Source: Sandaracinus amylolyticus (GTDB lineage Bacteria; Myxococcota_A; Polyangia; Polyangiales; Sandaracinaceae). Taken from it: a DNA stretch of 64,000 bases. Under the pieces are notes generated by a model. That model made no database searches. It was not told where the DNA came from and saw only the letters and a list, made by a program, of their open reading frames with translations. The stretch covers positions 3,224,001-3,288,000 of the forward strand of contig NZ_CP011125.1 of NCBI RefSeq assembly GCF_000737325.1, written 5' to 3'. The position numbers were made by a program, and so were the translations under genes. Of this stretch, positions 16,327 through 24,848 are shown in pieces (the first letter of the stretch is position 1; the number at the start of each line of letters is the position of its first letter).

Positions 16327-17873
16327 CGGAATTCTCCCTGCACGCGCACCGTGAATTGGTCGTTTCGCAGATCCGCGGGGACGCCGCGCGCGTCGCGTCC
16401 GAGCGCGTCGAGGATCGCGTCGTACTGGAACACCAGACGGCCTGCGAACCCCGGCGCGACCTCGGGCGGGAGGCGCACTCCGACGAGCGGAGAGAACGTG
16501 TGGATCGAGGCGTCCGCGGGGACCGACAGACCACGCCGCTGATCGACCAGATCCGAATTCGGATCGTAGTAGTCGTATCGGAGCCCGAGCAGGCCCCAGT
16601 CGAAGATCTCTTGGGTGAGCGCGGCGTACGCGGAGAGGTGCCGCACGTCGAACCCGGTCTCGATCGGGTCCGCGACGAACATCGAGCGATCGAGGTTGCT
16701 CGCGAGCGTCGCCTCGACGAAGAGCCGCGTCCAACCGATCGGGGTCCGCACGCCGGCGTGCGCGTCGAGGTTCACGCCCCAGCGCTCGAACGTGAGCGAC
16801 GGAGTCGCGGCGCGGCCCGGGATCGCGACGATCTCGCCGGTGTCGAGGGTCCCGCTCTCGTTCAGATCACGCCACTCGAGGCGACCCTTCACCGCGTCCT
16901 GTCCGGGGTGGAAGCCGGTGCCCCAGAGGAACGAGACACCGCCCGCGAGCTCGAAGTCGCGCTCGTTCACGGTCTCGACTCCGACGCGACCGACGACGTC
17001 GGGCACCGAGGTGGGATCCACCGCGAAACCCTGTCCAGCGCGGTCGTCGAGCGGCGTGCCGCCCATCACCGCGACGTCGTAACGGAGCACGCCGACGCCG
17101 CCCTGCGCGCGCACCCCGAGATCGAGCGGACCGCGGAAGAACGCGAGCGAGCCGAGCGAGCGCTCCATGAAGAGCCAGTCGCGCTGGCTCTGCCGCACCT
17201 CGTGACCGAACGGGATCTCGGTCAGACCGGCGGAGAGCTCGACGAAGGGTGGCAGTCCGGAATCCGGACTGCGGAGCAGCGCCGACACCGTCGTGCGTCG
17301 CAGTCCGAAGAAGGGCCCGCGCGTCGTGCTCCCATCGAGCTCGATCTCGAACGCGACGTGCTCCCACTCTCCTGCGAGCCGGATTCGCCCGCGGCGAATG
17401 GAGAATCGATTGCGATTGAGCACCACGCCGCCCTGGAGCAGCTGGTCCTCGCTGAGATCGCTCCACTCGTACTGGGCCTGGACGTAGCCGCTGAGCGAGA
17501 AGCCCCAGCGCTGCAATTGCGCGGGCACGCCGAGGCTCGGGCTGTCGGGCGCGACGGGCTCCGCCGGCGCAACGACCGCTTCGGGGGGCGCGGCCGCTTC
17601 GCGCGTACGTTCGGCGTCGATCGTGTCGAGTCGCTCGCGCAGCGCCGCGAGCTCGGCGCGCAGTTGCTCGACCTCGCTCGGCTCGGCAGGAGGCGGCGTC
17701 TCGGCAGCAGCAGCGGGAGGCGGGGACGACGCGGGGACGACGATCTCCTGATCGTCCTCTTCGATCTCGATGGTCGCGGACTGCGCGTGCGCTGGTCTCG
17801 CGGGTGCCCCCACGAGCGCAGCGAGCGCCAGAGTCTGCGCGAGCGAGCGACGGAATCGCGGAACGATGGACAA
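16323..17873 (-). CDS. OprO/P-type porin heading the TonB operon
   Basis: A 516-residue protein. The signal peptide ends at ARPAHA-QS. A Pro-rich linker with a coiled-coil stretch (EVEQLRAELAALRERLDTID, about 68-87) precedes a barrel starting WGFSLSGYVQAQYEW, as in phosphate-selective porins of the OprO/P family. The coiled coil may trimerise or anchor to peptidoglycan. I start at TTG 17873, which has GGAG five bases before it and gives a full signal peptide; the longer frame runs into the promoter. First gene of the operon, with a sigma-54 type promoter at 17937-17952. Confidence 0.8.
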   Translation of the reverse strand: MSIVPRFRRSLAQTLALAALVGAPARPAHAQSATIEIEEDDQEIVVPASSPPPAAAAETPPPAEPSEVEQLRAELAALRERLDTIDAERTREAAAPPEAVVAPAEPVAPDSPSLGVPAQLQRWGFSLSGYVQAQYEWSDLSEDQLLQGGVVLNRNRFSIRRGRIRLAGEWEHVAFEIELDGSTTRGPFFGLRRTTVSALLRSPDSGLPPFVELSAGLTEIPFGHEVRQSQRDWLFMERSLGSLAFFRGPLDLGVRAQGGVGVLRYDVAVMGGTPLDDRAGQGFAVDPTSVPDVVGRVGVETVNERDFELAGGVSFLWGTGFHPGQDAVKGRLEWRDLNESGTLDTGEIVAIPGRAATPSLTFERWGVNLDAHAGVRTPIGWTRLFVEATLASNLDRSMFVADPIETGFDVRHLSAYAALTQEIFDWGLLGLRYDYYDPNSDLVDQRRGLSVPADASIHTFSPLVGVRLPPEVAPGFAGRLVFQYDAILDALGRDARGVPADLRNDQFTVRVQGEFR

Positions 17874-17936
17874 GCGGGCTCCGGATCGATGGGGTCGAGT
17901 CGGCGATTGCGTCCTTCGACGCGGCGCGACCCCGTG

Positions 17937-17952
17937 AGCACGCTCGATGCCA
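17937..17952 (-). promoter_or_regulatory. Sigma-54 (-24/-12) promoter of the porin-ExbBD-TonB-receptor operon
   Basis: The minus strand reads TGGCATCGAGCGTGCT: GG and GC are 10 bases apart and TGGCA is exact. The predicted start is near 17926, leaving a leader of about 53 nt before the TTG start. Confidence 0.7.
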
Positions 17953-18022
17953 TCCCGCGAAAGCGCATCGGGACGCGTGAAAATCCTCCGATCCGGCCCG
18001 ATCCGATCACGGGCGCCGTGGC

Positions 18023-18038
18023 CCGTGCTGGATCGCGG
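18023..18038. promoter_or_regulatory. Near-perfect CCGTG-N6-CACGG palindrome
   Basis: CCGTGCTGGATCGCGG matches 9 of the 10 fixed bases. It lies about 70 bp upstream of the operon's -24 element. Several half-sites (CCGTG, CACGG) are scattered between 18008 and 18091, so other weak sites may exist. Confidence 0.5.
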
Positions 18039-18099
18039 CCGTGGGATCCGACAGGCCGTGCTCCGCGCTGGGAGCGCATCACGGAGCCGTGAAACGCGA

Positions 18100-18134
18100 G
18101 AGGCCCCGAGCATCACAAGGACGCTCGGGGCCTC
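18100..18134 (-). terminator. Hairpin terminator of the PstS-like/lipoprotein transcript
   Basis: A perfect 12-bp stem (GAGGCCCCGAGC and its complement) with an 11-nt loop begins 18 nt after the lipoprotein stop at 18153 and is followed on the minus strand by CTCGCGTTTC. It separates this transcript from the regulatory region of the TonB operon. Confidence 0.75.
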
Positions 18135-18152
18135 GATTCGATCGCGAGTCGC

Positions 18153-18506
18153 TCAATCGAGCGGCGGGACCGTTCCGTCGGCGCGCAGACGCGGAAGGCG
18201 CGCCTGGGTGACCGGGAACTCGATGCACGTCGAGTCGGTGCATCCATTGAGGAAGTGCTCGGGCTCGGTCGGGAGACACGACCAGCAGTCGGGCCGACTG
18301 GTGCACTCGCCGCCGTCGGGGAGCTCGCGATCGGGCAGCTGCGCGTCGACCTGCGCGTCGGTGGGCTCGGGATCGGGCCCGCCGTCGAGATCGCCGGAGT
18401 CGACCTGGGCATCGCGTCGACCACCGGCGTCGGGCGGCGCGGGATTCTCGCGCTCGCATCCCAGCGCGAGCAGCGCGAGGAGGGTGACGATCGTCGTCGT
18501 ACGCAT
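18153..18506 (-). CDS. Small Asp-rich lipoprotein
   Basis: A 117-residue lipoprotein (MRTTTIVTLLALLALGC, Cys17) with a Pro/Asp-rich spacer and six further Cys in a short C-terminal domain (CTSRPDCWSC, NGCTDSTC), a pattern of small disulfide-stabilised surface proteins. Function unknown. Its ATG overlaps the stop of the PstS-like gene (TGATG), so it is co-translated and may anchor or assist that protein. Confidence 0.65.
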   Translation of the reverse strand: MRTTTIVTLLALLALGCERENPAPPDAGGRRDAQVDSGDLDGGPDPEPTDAQVDAQLPDRELPDGGECTSRPDCWSCLPTEPEHFLNGCTDSTCIEFPVTQARLPRLRADGTVPPLD

Positions 18507-19765
18507 CACCGCACCTCGCAATAGCCGAAGCGGCACACCGAGCCGGGCGCGGTGCAGTCACTGGCCTCGTCGCACGCGGTGCACGACGCGGGCGCCGTGC
18601 CGGTCGCGACCTCTTCGTAATAGCAGCCACACGGCGCGGTCGGCAGATAGCTGTAGAGAGGGCCCATGTCGGTGTCGCGCCACACCTGCATCGCACACTC
18701 GGGGATGTTCCCGTTCTGCGCGGTGATCTCGAGCAGCGGGAGCTCGTCGGGCGTGTCGACCGCGCCGGTGAAATAGCCCACCAGCGTGCGAGTGCGCGGA
18801 TTCGTGATCTGCCCTGCTGCGTCGACCGGCGCGTAGAAGTGATAGGACGACCACAGGAAATAGTGTCCGTCGCGCACGTTGCGCTTGTCGAAGCGCGTCG
18901 ACGTCGAGTCCGGCAGATAGCCGCACGACTGGTCGTAGTGCTGATAGGCGAGCGTGCGCACCTGATCGCGCGCGTTGTCGGCGACCTCGGTGCTGACGAA
19001 GCCGAGCGTCGCAGCGGCCGACACCTGACCGCTCTCGTAGACGCGCTGGATCATCGCCTGGTTCGTGCGCACGTCCCACGAGGCGCGGTCGCCCGAGAAC
19101 CACGAGCCCACTCGCTCGGGCGGCACGCCGATCGCGAGCGCGATCGCGATGAGCGCCGCCGACGTCGGGTTGCGGCCCCAGAAATGCGCGGGGTCCGTCC
19201 ACGGCGAGACCTGCGCCTCGGCGGGCCCGAAGCCGTAGAGCAGATACGCGGCCTCGGCCGCGATCACCGTCTGCGGCGACGTCTGCGGGACGATCAGGCT
19301 CCACGACGTGATCGGGCCCGCGAAATCACCGATGCCCGCGGGGATCTCGGTGACGCCTTCGCAGAGCGTGCCCGCGGTGCCCATCATGCCGAAGTCGGGC
19401 ACCACGCCGGTCAGCGGGAGGTTGCACGTGCGCTGCACCGGAGGCGTGCCCGCGGGGCTGCCGGCGGGCGGCGGATCCCAGTAGCTCGCGGTGCCGGTGA
19501 TCGTCGTGCCGTCGACGTACGGCGTGATTCCGAAGCACGCGCCGGGCGACTGATAGACGACCGTCACCGCGGGATTCGAGACGCTGCGGAGCGCCGCGCC
19601 GACCCTCGCGAGCAGCGGCACCGAAGCGCTGCCGCCCGCGCCGATCACGGCGTTGGGCAGGTCTCGACAGTTCTCCTGTGCGTCGGCGCGCGACACCGCG
19701 AGCAGTGGCGCGGCGAGCGCGAGCAGCGCGGGAATCAGCAAGCGAATCGGGACTCGGCTCTTCAT
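18506..19765 (-). CDS. PstS-like periplasmic anion-binding protein
   Basis: A 419-residue exported protein (signal ending SRADA-QE). The sequence VIGAGGSASVPLLARVGAAL near the N-terminus, then a type-II binding-protein layout (GIGDFAGPITSWSLIVPQ, YLLYGFG), resembles PstS phosphate-binding proteins. The C-terminal tail is unusual: a Cys-rich module (CGCYYEEV, CTACDEASDC, CRFGYC) not found in PstS. It probably captures an oxyanion; the sulfate ABC genes in the same apparent regulon make a sulfur oxyanion or ester possible. The ATG at 19765 has GAGGAG upstream. A sigma-54 type promoter and two palindromes precede it. Confidence 0.7.
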   Translation of the reverse strand: MKSRVPIRLLIPALLALAAPLLAVSRADAQENCRDLPNAVIGAGGSASVPLLARVGAALRSVSNPAVTVVYQSPGACFGITPYVDGTTITGTASYWDPPPAGSPAGTPPVQRTCNLPLTGVVPDFGMMGTAGTLCEGVTEIPAGIGDFAGPITSWSLIVPQTSPQTVIAAEAAYLLYGFGPAEAQVSPWTDPAHFWGRNPTSAALIAIALAIGVPPERVGSWFSGDRASWDVRTNQAMIQRVYESGQVSAAATLGFVSTEVADNARDQVRTLAYQHYDQSCGYLPDSTSTRFDKRNVRDGHYFLWSSYHFYAPVDAAGQITNPRTRTLVGYFTGAVDTPDELPLLEITAQNGNIPECAMQVWRDTDMGPLYSYLPTAPCGCYYEEVATGTAPASCTACDEASDCTAPGSVCRFGYCEVR

Positions 19766-19795
19766 TCGTGCTCCTCGTGGGGCCGCCGCCCGCTG

Positions 19796-19811
19796 AGCAC
19801 GCAGAGTGCCA
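19796..19811 (-). promoter_or_regulatory. Sigma-54 (-24/-12) promoter of the PstS-like gene
   Basis: The minus strand reads TGGCACTCTGCGTGCT: an exact TGGCAC -24 element and GTGC at -12 with correct spacing. The predicted start is near 19786, about 20 nt before the ATG, leaving room for the GAGGAG ribosome site. Confidence 0.75.
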
Positions 19812-19885
19812 GTCCGATTCAGGTGCTGATCCCGCGAAATCCGATGCTCCAGCCAGTGCCGAGCATCGGAGTCGCGATCGATGTG

Positions 19886-19918
19886 CCGTGCCCGGTCACG
19901 GCCCGTGAGCGGGCACGG
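19886..19918. promoter_or_regulatory. Two CCGTG-N6-CACGG palindromes (activator sites)
   Basis: Perfect copies at 19886-19901 and 19903-19918, one base apart, 75-107 bp upstream of the -24 element of the PstS-like gene and just after the stop of the DUF1592 gene. This is the usual distance for enhancer-binding protein sites. Confidence 0.7.
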
Positions 19919-19927
19919 CTCGCTCCA

Positions 19928-21595
19928 TCAGCGGACGCGGCGAGACGTGAAGTGCGGCTCCGCTGCGAGCGCGGCGAGGAACTCGAGGATGCCCACCTCG
20001 CCGTCGAGCAGCGCCTGTCGCGCGCCTTCGCCGAGGCACTCCACCTGTCCTCCGCCGCCGTACGCGTAGAGCGTCATCTGGCCCGACACGCACACGGCGA
20101 CGTCCTCCGACGCGGCGAGCGCGCGCGCGAGCTCTTCCTGCCCCACGAACATCGCGCCGGTCTGCGGGATCGAGCCCGACGCGTCGACGGCGATGCCCGC
20201 CTCGAGCTCGCGATATCGGCCCGCCTCGTCGTAGTGCTCGAAGCCGAAGCCGATCGGATCGAACTGCGAGTGACACGACGCGCAGAAGGCGTCGCGCGTG
20301 TGCACGGTCTCGATGCGCTCGCGCGTGGTGCGCCCCTCGGCGGGCTCGAGCTGCGTCGACACGCCGGGCGGCGGCGGGCGTCGCACCTGGCAGAGCAACC
20401 GCTCGAACACGAGGAGGCCGCGGTTCGTCGGCGAGCTGTGCGTGACGTTCGACGTGCCCGCGAGGATCGAGCCCTGCGCGAGCAGCCCGATGCCGCGCCC
20501 TTCGGGGCGCGTGATCAGCGACGGTGTCGCGCCCGCGGGCGCGGCGAAGCCATAGAACGCGGCGAGCGGCGGATCGGCGATCGTGTAGTCGGCCGTGAGC
20601 AGCTCCGTGAGATCGCCGTCGCGCTCGTAGAGCACCTCGTCGACGAACCGGCTCGTCTCGTCGACCATCGCGCCGCGCACCTGCGCGAACGCCTCGCCGA
20701 CGTGCTCCTTGGTCTGCGACGCGACGTTCTCGTAGCGGAAGTGCTCGCGGAAGAACTGCTGCACGACCGCGTGACCGCCGGGCGTCTCGAGCAGTCGTCG
20801 CGCCTCGGCGATGCGCACCGCGGGATCGACGAGACCTCCGCTCCGCGCCATCGCGAGCAGTGCGTCGTCGGGCGGGCTGCCGCCGAACGTGTAGCTGAGC
20901 TGGCTCGCGAGCTCGTACGCATCGAGCTCGCGGGTGTCGCCCGCGGCGAAGCCCGCGCCGCCGCCGATCTCCGAGCGATACACCGCGTGCGGCGACTGGA
21001 TCATCGCGACGAGCGTCCACTTCGCGCCGGTGGCGAAGTCGGACTCGCCCGACACGCGCTGATGCAGCGCGACATATCGGCTCCGCTCGTCGCTCGTCAG
21101 GGGGCGACGGAACAAGCGCGCTCCATATCGATCCACCAGCTGACCTGCGCACCCCGCGTCCCCGCTCGACGCACACGGGAGGGTCGCGCTCAGCGTCGCG
21201 GGGCGCGTCATCAGCGTCGCGACGTCTTCCGCGGTCTCGAGCAGATCGCGCGCAGTCTGATTGCCCACGACGAGCGCGGTGGCGTTGTTGGTGAACCCCG
21301 TCTGATTGAGATCGGGCCCGAGGCGCACTCCGCTCCACTCGCCCGCGATCTCGGGAAACACCGTGCGCAGCGTGCGATCGATCTCGCCGCGAGTGAGCCG
21401 ACGCAGCAGCGGCGGTCCGACCTCCGAGGTCTCGCAGCGCGCGGTGGGATCGACCGGCGGGACCACCGGGGGATCGGGCTCGTCGGTCGGTGGACGATCG
21501 GTCGGCACACCGTCGGGCCCTGCCGCAGGACCGCCGATCTGGCCGAGACATCCCGCGAGCGCGCCACACAGCGCGATGAGCAGCACGCGCGTCAT
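19928..21595 (-). CDS. DUF1592-type lipoprotein with cytochrome-like CxxCH (pair 1)
   Basis: A 555-residue lipoprotein (LAGC lipobox, Cys16). It has the order of domains seen in the DUF1587/1592/1588/1585 group: LTRGEIDRTLRTVFPE, then LSYTFGGSPPDDALL, then FFREHFRYE, then a heme-type motif CASCH with QFDPIGFGFEHYD. The family is common in planctomycetes and myxobacteria and has no proven function; it is thought to be an exported, cytochrome-associated protein. Its ATG overlaps the DUF1552 stop (ATGA). Probably co-transcribed from the regulator gene upstream. Confidence 0.8.
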   Translation of the reverse strand: MTRVLLIALCGALAGCLGQIGGPAAGPDGVPTDRPPTDEPDPPVVPPVDPTARCETSEVGPPLLRRLTRGEIDRTLRTVFPEIAGEWSGVRLGPDLNQTGFTNNATALVVGNQTARDLLETAEDVATLMTRPATLSATLPCASSGDAGCAGQLVDRYGARLFRRPLTSDERSRYVALHQRVSGESDFATGAKWTLVAMIQSPHAVYRSEIGGGAGFAAGDTRELDAYELASQLSYTFGGSPPDDALLAMARSGGLVDPAVRIAEARRLLETPGGHAVVQQFFREHFRYENVASQTKEHVGEAFAQVRGAMVDETSRFVDEVLYERDGDLTELLTADYTIADPPLAAFYGFAAPAGATPSLITRPEGRGIGLLAQGSILAGTSNVTHSSPTNRGLLVFERLLCQVRRPPPPGVSTQLEPAEGRTTRERIETVHTRDAFCASCHSQFDPIGFGFEHYDEAGRYRELEAGIAVDASGSIPQTGAMFVGQEELARALAASEDVAVCVSGQMTLYAYGGGGQVECLGEGARQALLDGEVGILEFLAALAAEPHFTSRRVR

Positions 21596-22962
21596 GCCCG
21601 CATCTCCGCGATGGGCGAGCGCCCGTTCATGCCGAAGCTCGTCATCGGCGCGCCCATCGCCTGCGCGATCGTGAGCAGCGCGTCACCGTGCGCGCGGTTC
21701 TCGAAGTCGATCACCTGACCACCGCGCAGCGCGCCGCCGCCGCCGCCGATCACGACCGTCGGGACGAACTGCTGGTGCGCGCGACCTTCGACCCACACCT
21801 CGGCCTTGCGCGAGAGGTGCCCGTTGCCGTCCGCGATCTCGCTCGTCACGAGCAGCACCGAGTTCTCGAGCGCGGTGTGCGACGGATCTTCGGGATCGGG
21901 CACGTCGAGGATCTCCGCGACGCGCGCGACCTGCTCGTACATCCAGCGCTGACACCGCGCGAACTTCTCGCGCCCCGGTCCGTTGAGCGAGTGCGAGATC
22001 GGCTCGTGGTGCCCCTCGGGAATGCCGATGTGCCCGAAGGGCACGTTGGCGTTCACGTACATGTTCTGGATCGTCGCGACGCGCGTCACGCCGCAGAGCA
22101 GCGCGTTCGCCGCGATCTCGACCTGTGCCTGCGCGATCGCGCCGAAGTTCTCGTCGCGGAGGAAGAACGCGTCGTCGTTCCCCCGCAGCGCGTCCACGCG
22201 CGCGATCGCCGGACGCGTCGTGCACGTCCCGCCACCGCCCGGCGGCGGCATCTCGATCTCCGCGCGCAGCGTGCGCACCGCCGCGAGGTGCCGCGCGAGC
22301 TTGTCCTCTTCGCGCGTGAGCCCACGGAGCGAGCGCGACAGCGTGTCGAGCTCGCCCTCGGTGAGCTCGAGCGCGGCGTTGCGGAACGCGACCTCGTCGG
22401 AGACCGGATCGGGCCCGGTGCCGCCGCCGATGCCCGCGAACGTCTCGTCGTAGGCGCGCACCGGGTTCGAGATCGGCCGCACCCACTCGCCGTCGCGCAC
22501 CAGGAACGAATCCGCGTCGAGCCCACCCGCGCGATGCGGCAGCGCGCCGAGCACGAGCGGCCGCGTCTCGAGCGCGCGCGCGATCGCGAAGTCGATCGAC
22601 ACGTCGCCGCCGTCGGTGAGCACTGCGCGGATCGCCGCGTGGTTCGAGTGATCCTTGATCTCGAGCCCGCGCAGCACCGTCGTCAGGTGCTTCCATCGCT
22701 CGAGCGGGCCGAACACGCCGACCCCGCTGCCCTCGAGCGAGAAGCTCGCGCCCGACCCGACGGGGTTCATGTGCTCGGGCGGCGCGCCGTGCGGCACGTA
22801 GAAGACGAAGAGCCGCTTCGGTCGCTCCGCCTGCGCGCTCACGAGCCGCGCGAGGCGCGTCGCGAACGGCGCGGCGAGACCGAGCCCGAGCGCGGTGAGG
22901 AACACGCGACGTCGCAGCCGTCGCTCTGCCGGGCCGTTCGTCGATCGATCGCGAGGCGACAT
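21592..22962 (-). CDS. DUF1552 Tat-exported protein (pair 1)
   Basis: A 456-residue protein. The N-terminus RRRVFLTALGLGLAAPFA is a twin-arginine signal, so it is exported folded, probably with a cofactor or metal. The rest matches the DUF1552 pattern (RLFVFYVPHGAPPEHMNPVG, later HTALENSVLLVTSEIADGNG), which is related to sulfatase/alkaline-phosphatase-fold DUF1501 proteins. It always seems to pair with DUF1592 in such genomes. AGGAGG precedes the ATG. The gene follows the enhancer-binding regulator by 64 bp. Confidence 0.8.
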   Translation of the reverse strand: MSPRDRSTNGPAERRLRRRVFLTALGLGLAAPFATRLARLVSAQAERPKRLFVFYVPHGAPPEHMNPVGSGASFSLEGSGVGVFGPLERWKHLTTVLRGLEIKDHSNHAAIRAVLTDGGDVSIDFAIARALETRPLVLGALPHRAGGLDADSFLVRDGEWVRPISNPVRAYDETFAGIGGGTGPDPVSDEVAFRNAALELTEGELDTLSRSLRGLTREEDKLARHLAAVRTLRAEIEMPPPGGGGTCTTRPAIARVDALRGNDDAFFLRDENFGAIAQAQVEIAANALLCGVTRVATIQNMYVNANVPFGHIGIPEGHHEPISHSLNGPGREKFARCQRWMYEQVARVAEILDVPDPEDPSHTALENSVLLVTSEIADGNGHLSRKAEVWVEGRAHQQFVPTVVIGGGGGALRGGQVIDFENRAHGDALLTIAQAMGAPMTSFGMNGRSPIAEMRA

Positions 22963-23026
22963 GGTCCTCCTGGGGTCCCAGGAGCGCCAGTGGCGCGACG
23001 CGCGCCGATCGGGTCACGCAGCGCGA

Positions 23027-24613
23027 TCAGTCGGCGTCGGCGCCGCGGAACCGGCTCCAGTCGAGCCGCAGCTTCCTCATGCGCGCGCGCAGCGTGTGCG
23101 GGTTGATGCCGAGCAGCGCGGCCGCGCCCTTCGGGCCCTCGATGCGACCGCGCGTCGACGCGAGCACACGCTCGATGTGCGCGACGACCACGTCGTCGAG
23201 CTTCTGCGACCTCGCGTCGATCGCGGGCAGCGTCGTTCCGTGCCCGTTCGTCTCCGCGCGCGGCGTGCTCGCGGGGAGGCGCGACGGCGTCGGCAGCGGC
23301 CCGCCGAGGCCGAGCGCCGCCGCGACCTCGAGCTTCCTGCCGTGCCCGAGGATCGCCGCGCGCTCGATGACCGCCGCGAGCTCGCGCACGTTGCCCGGCC
23401 ACGAGTACGCGAGCAGCAGGTGCAGATCCTCGCGCGTCGGCGTGAGCGGTCCTGCGCCGAGCCGCGCGCCCGCGCGCGCCGCGAAGTGCGACGCGAGCTC
23501 GGGGAGATCTTCGAGCCGCTCGCGCACCGGTGGCAGGCGCAGCGGGAACACCGAGAGTCGATACCAGAGGTCCTCGCGGAACTGACCCGCTTGCACCATC
23601 TGATGCAGATCGCGATGCGTCGCCGCGACGATGCGAACGTCGACGTGAAGCGTGCGCTGACCGCCGACGCGCTCGAGCGTGCCCTCCTGCAGGATCCTCA
23701 AGAGGCGCACCTGCGCCGCCGCGGGCAGCTCGCCGACCTCGTCGAGCAGGAGCGTCCCGCCGTCGGCGCGCTCGAACCAGCCCTTGCGCGTGCCCACCGC
23801 GCCGGTGAACGAGCCGCGCTCGTGCCCGAAGAGCTCGCTGTCGATCAGCTCGCTCGGGATCGCGCCGCAGTTCACGCGCACCATCGGCCCTTCGCGCCGC
23901 CGCGATCGCTCGTGGAGCGCGCGCGCGATCACTTCTTTGCCCGAGCCGGTCTCGCCGAGCAGCAGCACCGGCACGTCGGCGTTCGCGACCTGCTCGACGC
24001 GCTCCATCAGCGTGCGCAAGCCGCCGCGCTCGCCGATGATCGACTCGACGATGCTCTGGCGATTGAGCCGCGTGAGCAGCGCGCGGTTCTCGGCGAGCGC
24101 CGCCTCGCGGAGCTGCGCGAGCTCGTGCACGCGGCGATCGTTCGCGAGCGCCACGACGAGCGGCTCGACGATCGTGCTCACGAGCTTCGCGTGGTCCGCG
24201 CTCACCTTCGCGCCATCGCGCGCGATCAGCGCGAGCACGCCGGCGGGGCCGTCGTCGTCGGCGAGCGGCGCGACGATCACGTCGCTCGCGACGCGCGCTC
24301 GATCCTCGCCCGGCGTCGCGCCGAAGAGGGGATCGTCACCGTCGAGCTGCGTCGCATGCGCGGTGCGTCGCTCGAACAGCGCGAGCACGCGCGCCATCTG
24401 CGGCGACGGCAACTCGAACGGCGCCTGCGTCACGTCGACCGTGCGGCCGACCTGCGCGACCGTCTCGAGGCGCGCGCGCGGCACGTCGAGCCTGCGCAGG
24501 GTGATCGCGTCGATCGGGAGGTGCCTCGCGAGCACCGGCAACATGCGCGAGAGCGAGTCGTGGATGTCGAGGTGACGACACGCCTCGCGCCAGATCTCGA
24601 GCTCGAGCATCAT
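23027..24613 (-). CDS. Sigma-54 enhancer-binding transcriptional activator (GAF-AAA-Fis)
   Basis: A 528-residue activator. Residues about 20-155 look like a GAF sensor domain. The AAA+ domain has Walker A GETGSGKE (220-227), the sigma-54 contact loop as GSFTGA (267-272, the Ala-to-Ser variant of GAFTGA), Walker B TLLLDE (287-292) and YRLSVFPLRLPPVRER (351-366). The C-terminus (about 489-516) is a Fis-type helix-turn-helix, which would bind palindromes such as CCGTG-N6-CACGG. Without a receiver domain it is not a standard two-component regulator; the GAF domain may sense a sulfur-related metabolite (inference). I start at the ATG at 24613. It is divergent from sbp and appears to have its own sigma-54 promoter. 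Confidence 0.9.
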   Translation of the reverse strand: MMLELEIWREACRHLDIHDSLSRMLPVLARHLPIDAITLRRLDVPRARLETVAQVGRTVDVTQAPFELPSPQMARVLALFERRTAHATQLDGDDPLFGATPGEDRARVASDVIVAPLADDDGPAGVLALIARDGAKVSADHAKLVSTIVEPLVVALANDRRVHELAQLREAALAENRALLTRLNRQSIVESIIGERGGLRTLMERVEQVANADVPVLLLGETGSGKEVIARALHERSRRREGPMVRVNCGAIPSELIDSELFGHERGSFTGAVGTRKGWFERADGGTLLLDEVGELPAAAQVRLLRILQEGTLERVGGQRTLHVDVRIVAATHRDLHQMVQAGQFREDLWYRLSVFPLRLPPVRERLEDLPELASHFAARAGARLGAGPLTPTREDLHLLLAYSWPGNVRELAAVIERAAILGHGRKLEVAAALGLGGPLPTPSRLPASTPRAETNGHGTTLPAIDARSQKLDDVVVAHIERVLASTRGRIEGPKGAAALLGINPHTLRARMRKLRLDWSRFRGADAD

Positions 24614-24631
24614 CGTGGGCTTGGCGCGCTC

Positions 24632-24647
24632 AGCACGAGGCGTGCCC
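24632..24647 (-). promoter_or_regulatory. Candidate sigma-54 promoter of the activator gene
   Basis: The minus strand reads GGGCACGCCTCGTGCT, matching GGCACG and GTGC at the right spacing. It lies 19-34 bp before the ATG at 24613; the predicted start is near 24622. With palindromes 60-130 bp upstream this suggests autoregulation. Confidence 0.55.
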
Positions 24648-24709
24648 GTGTCGAGACCCTTGGTGCCTCTACGGTCGTGGACTTCGGCCCGTGACCGGCG
24701 CGGGGGAAT

Positions 24710-24777
24710 CCGTGACATCTCACGGATTCTCCCGTGCTCTGGCACGGAAGGCCAGGATCTCCCGTGATGGGTCACGG
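24710..24777. promoter_or_regulatory. Three CCGTG-N6-CACGG palindromes between activator and sulfate operon
   Basis: Perfect copies at 24710-24725, 24732-24747 and 24762-24777. The first two are 22 bp apart centre to centre. They lie 42-110 bp upstream of the sbp promoter and 60-130 bp upstream of the activator's own promoter, so they could serve both directions. Confidence 0.75.
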
Positions 24778-24818
24778 GCGCGGCCGAGCAGCCCGTGAAA
24801 ACCGCGGGGCTCTCGCGC

Positions 24819-24834
24819 TGGCATACCTCTGGCG
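24819..24834 (+). promoter_or_regulatory. Sigma-54 (-24/-12) promoter of the sulfate ABC operon
   Basis: TGGCATACCTCTGGCG keeps TGGCA at -24 and GGC at -12 with 10 bases between GG and GC. The predicted start is near 24844, about 5 nt before the sbp ATG. A possible ribosome site (AAGGG) at 24835-24839 would then lie upstream of the transcript, a conflict noted in the findings. Confidence 0.6.
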
Positions 24835-24848
24835 AAGGGCGCCGCGCG

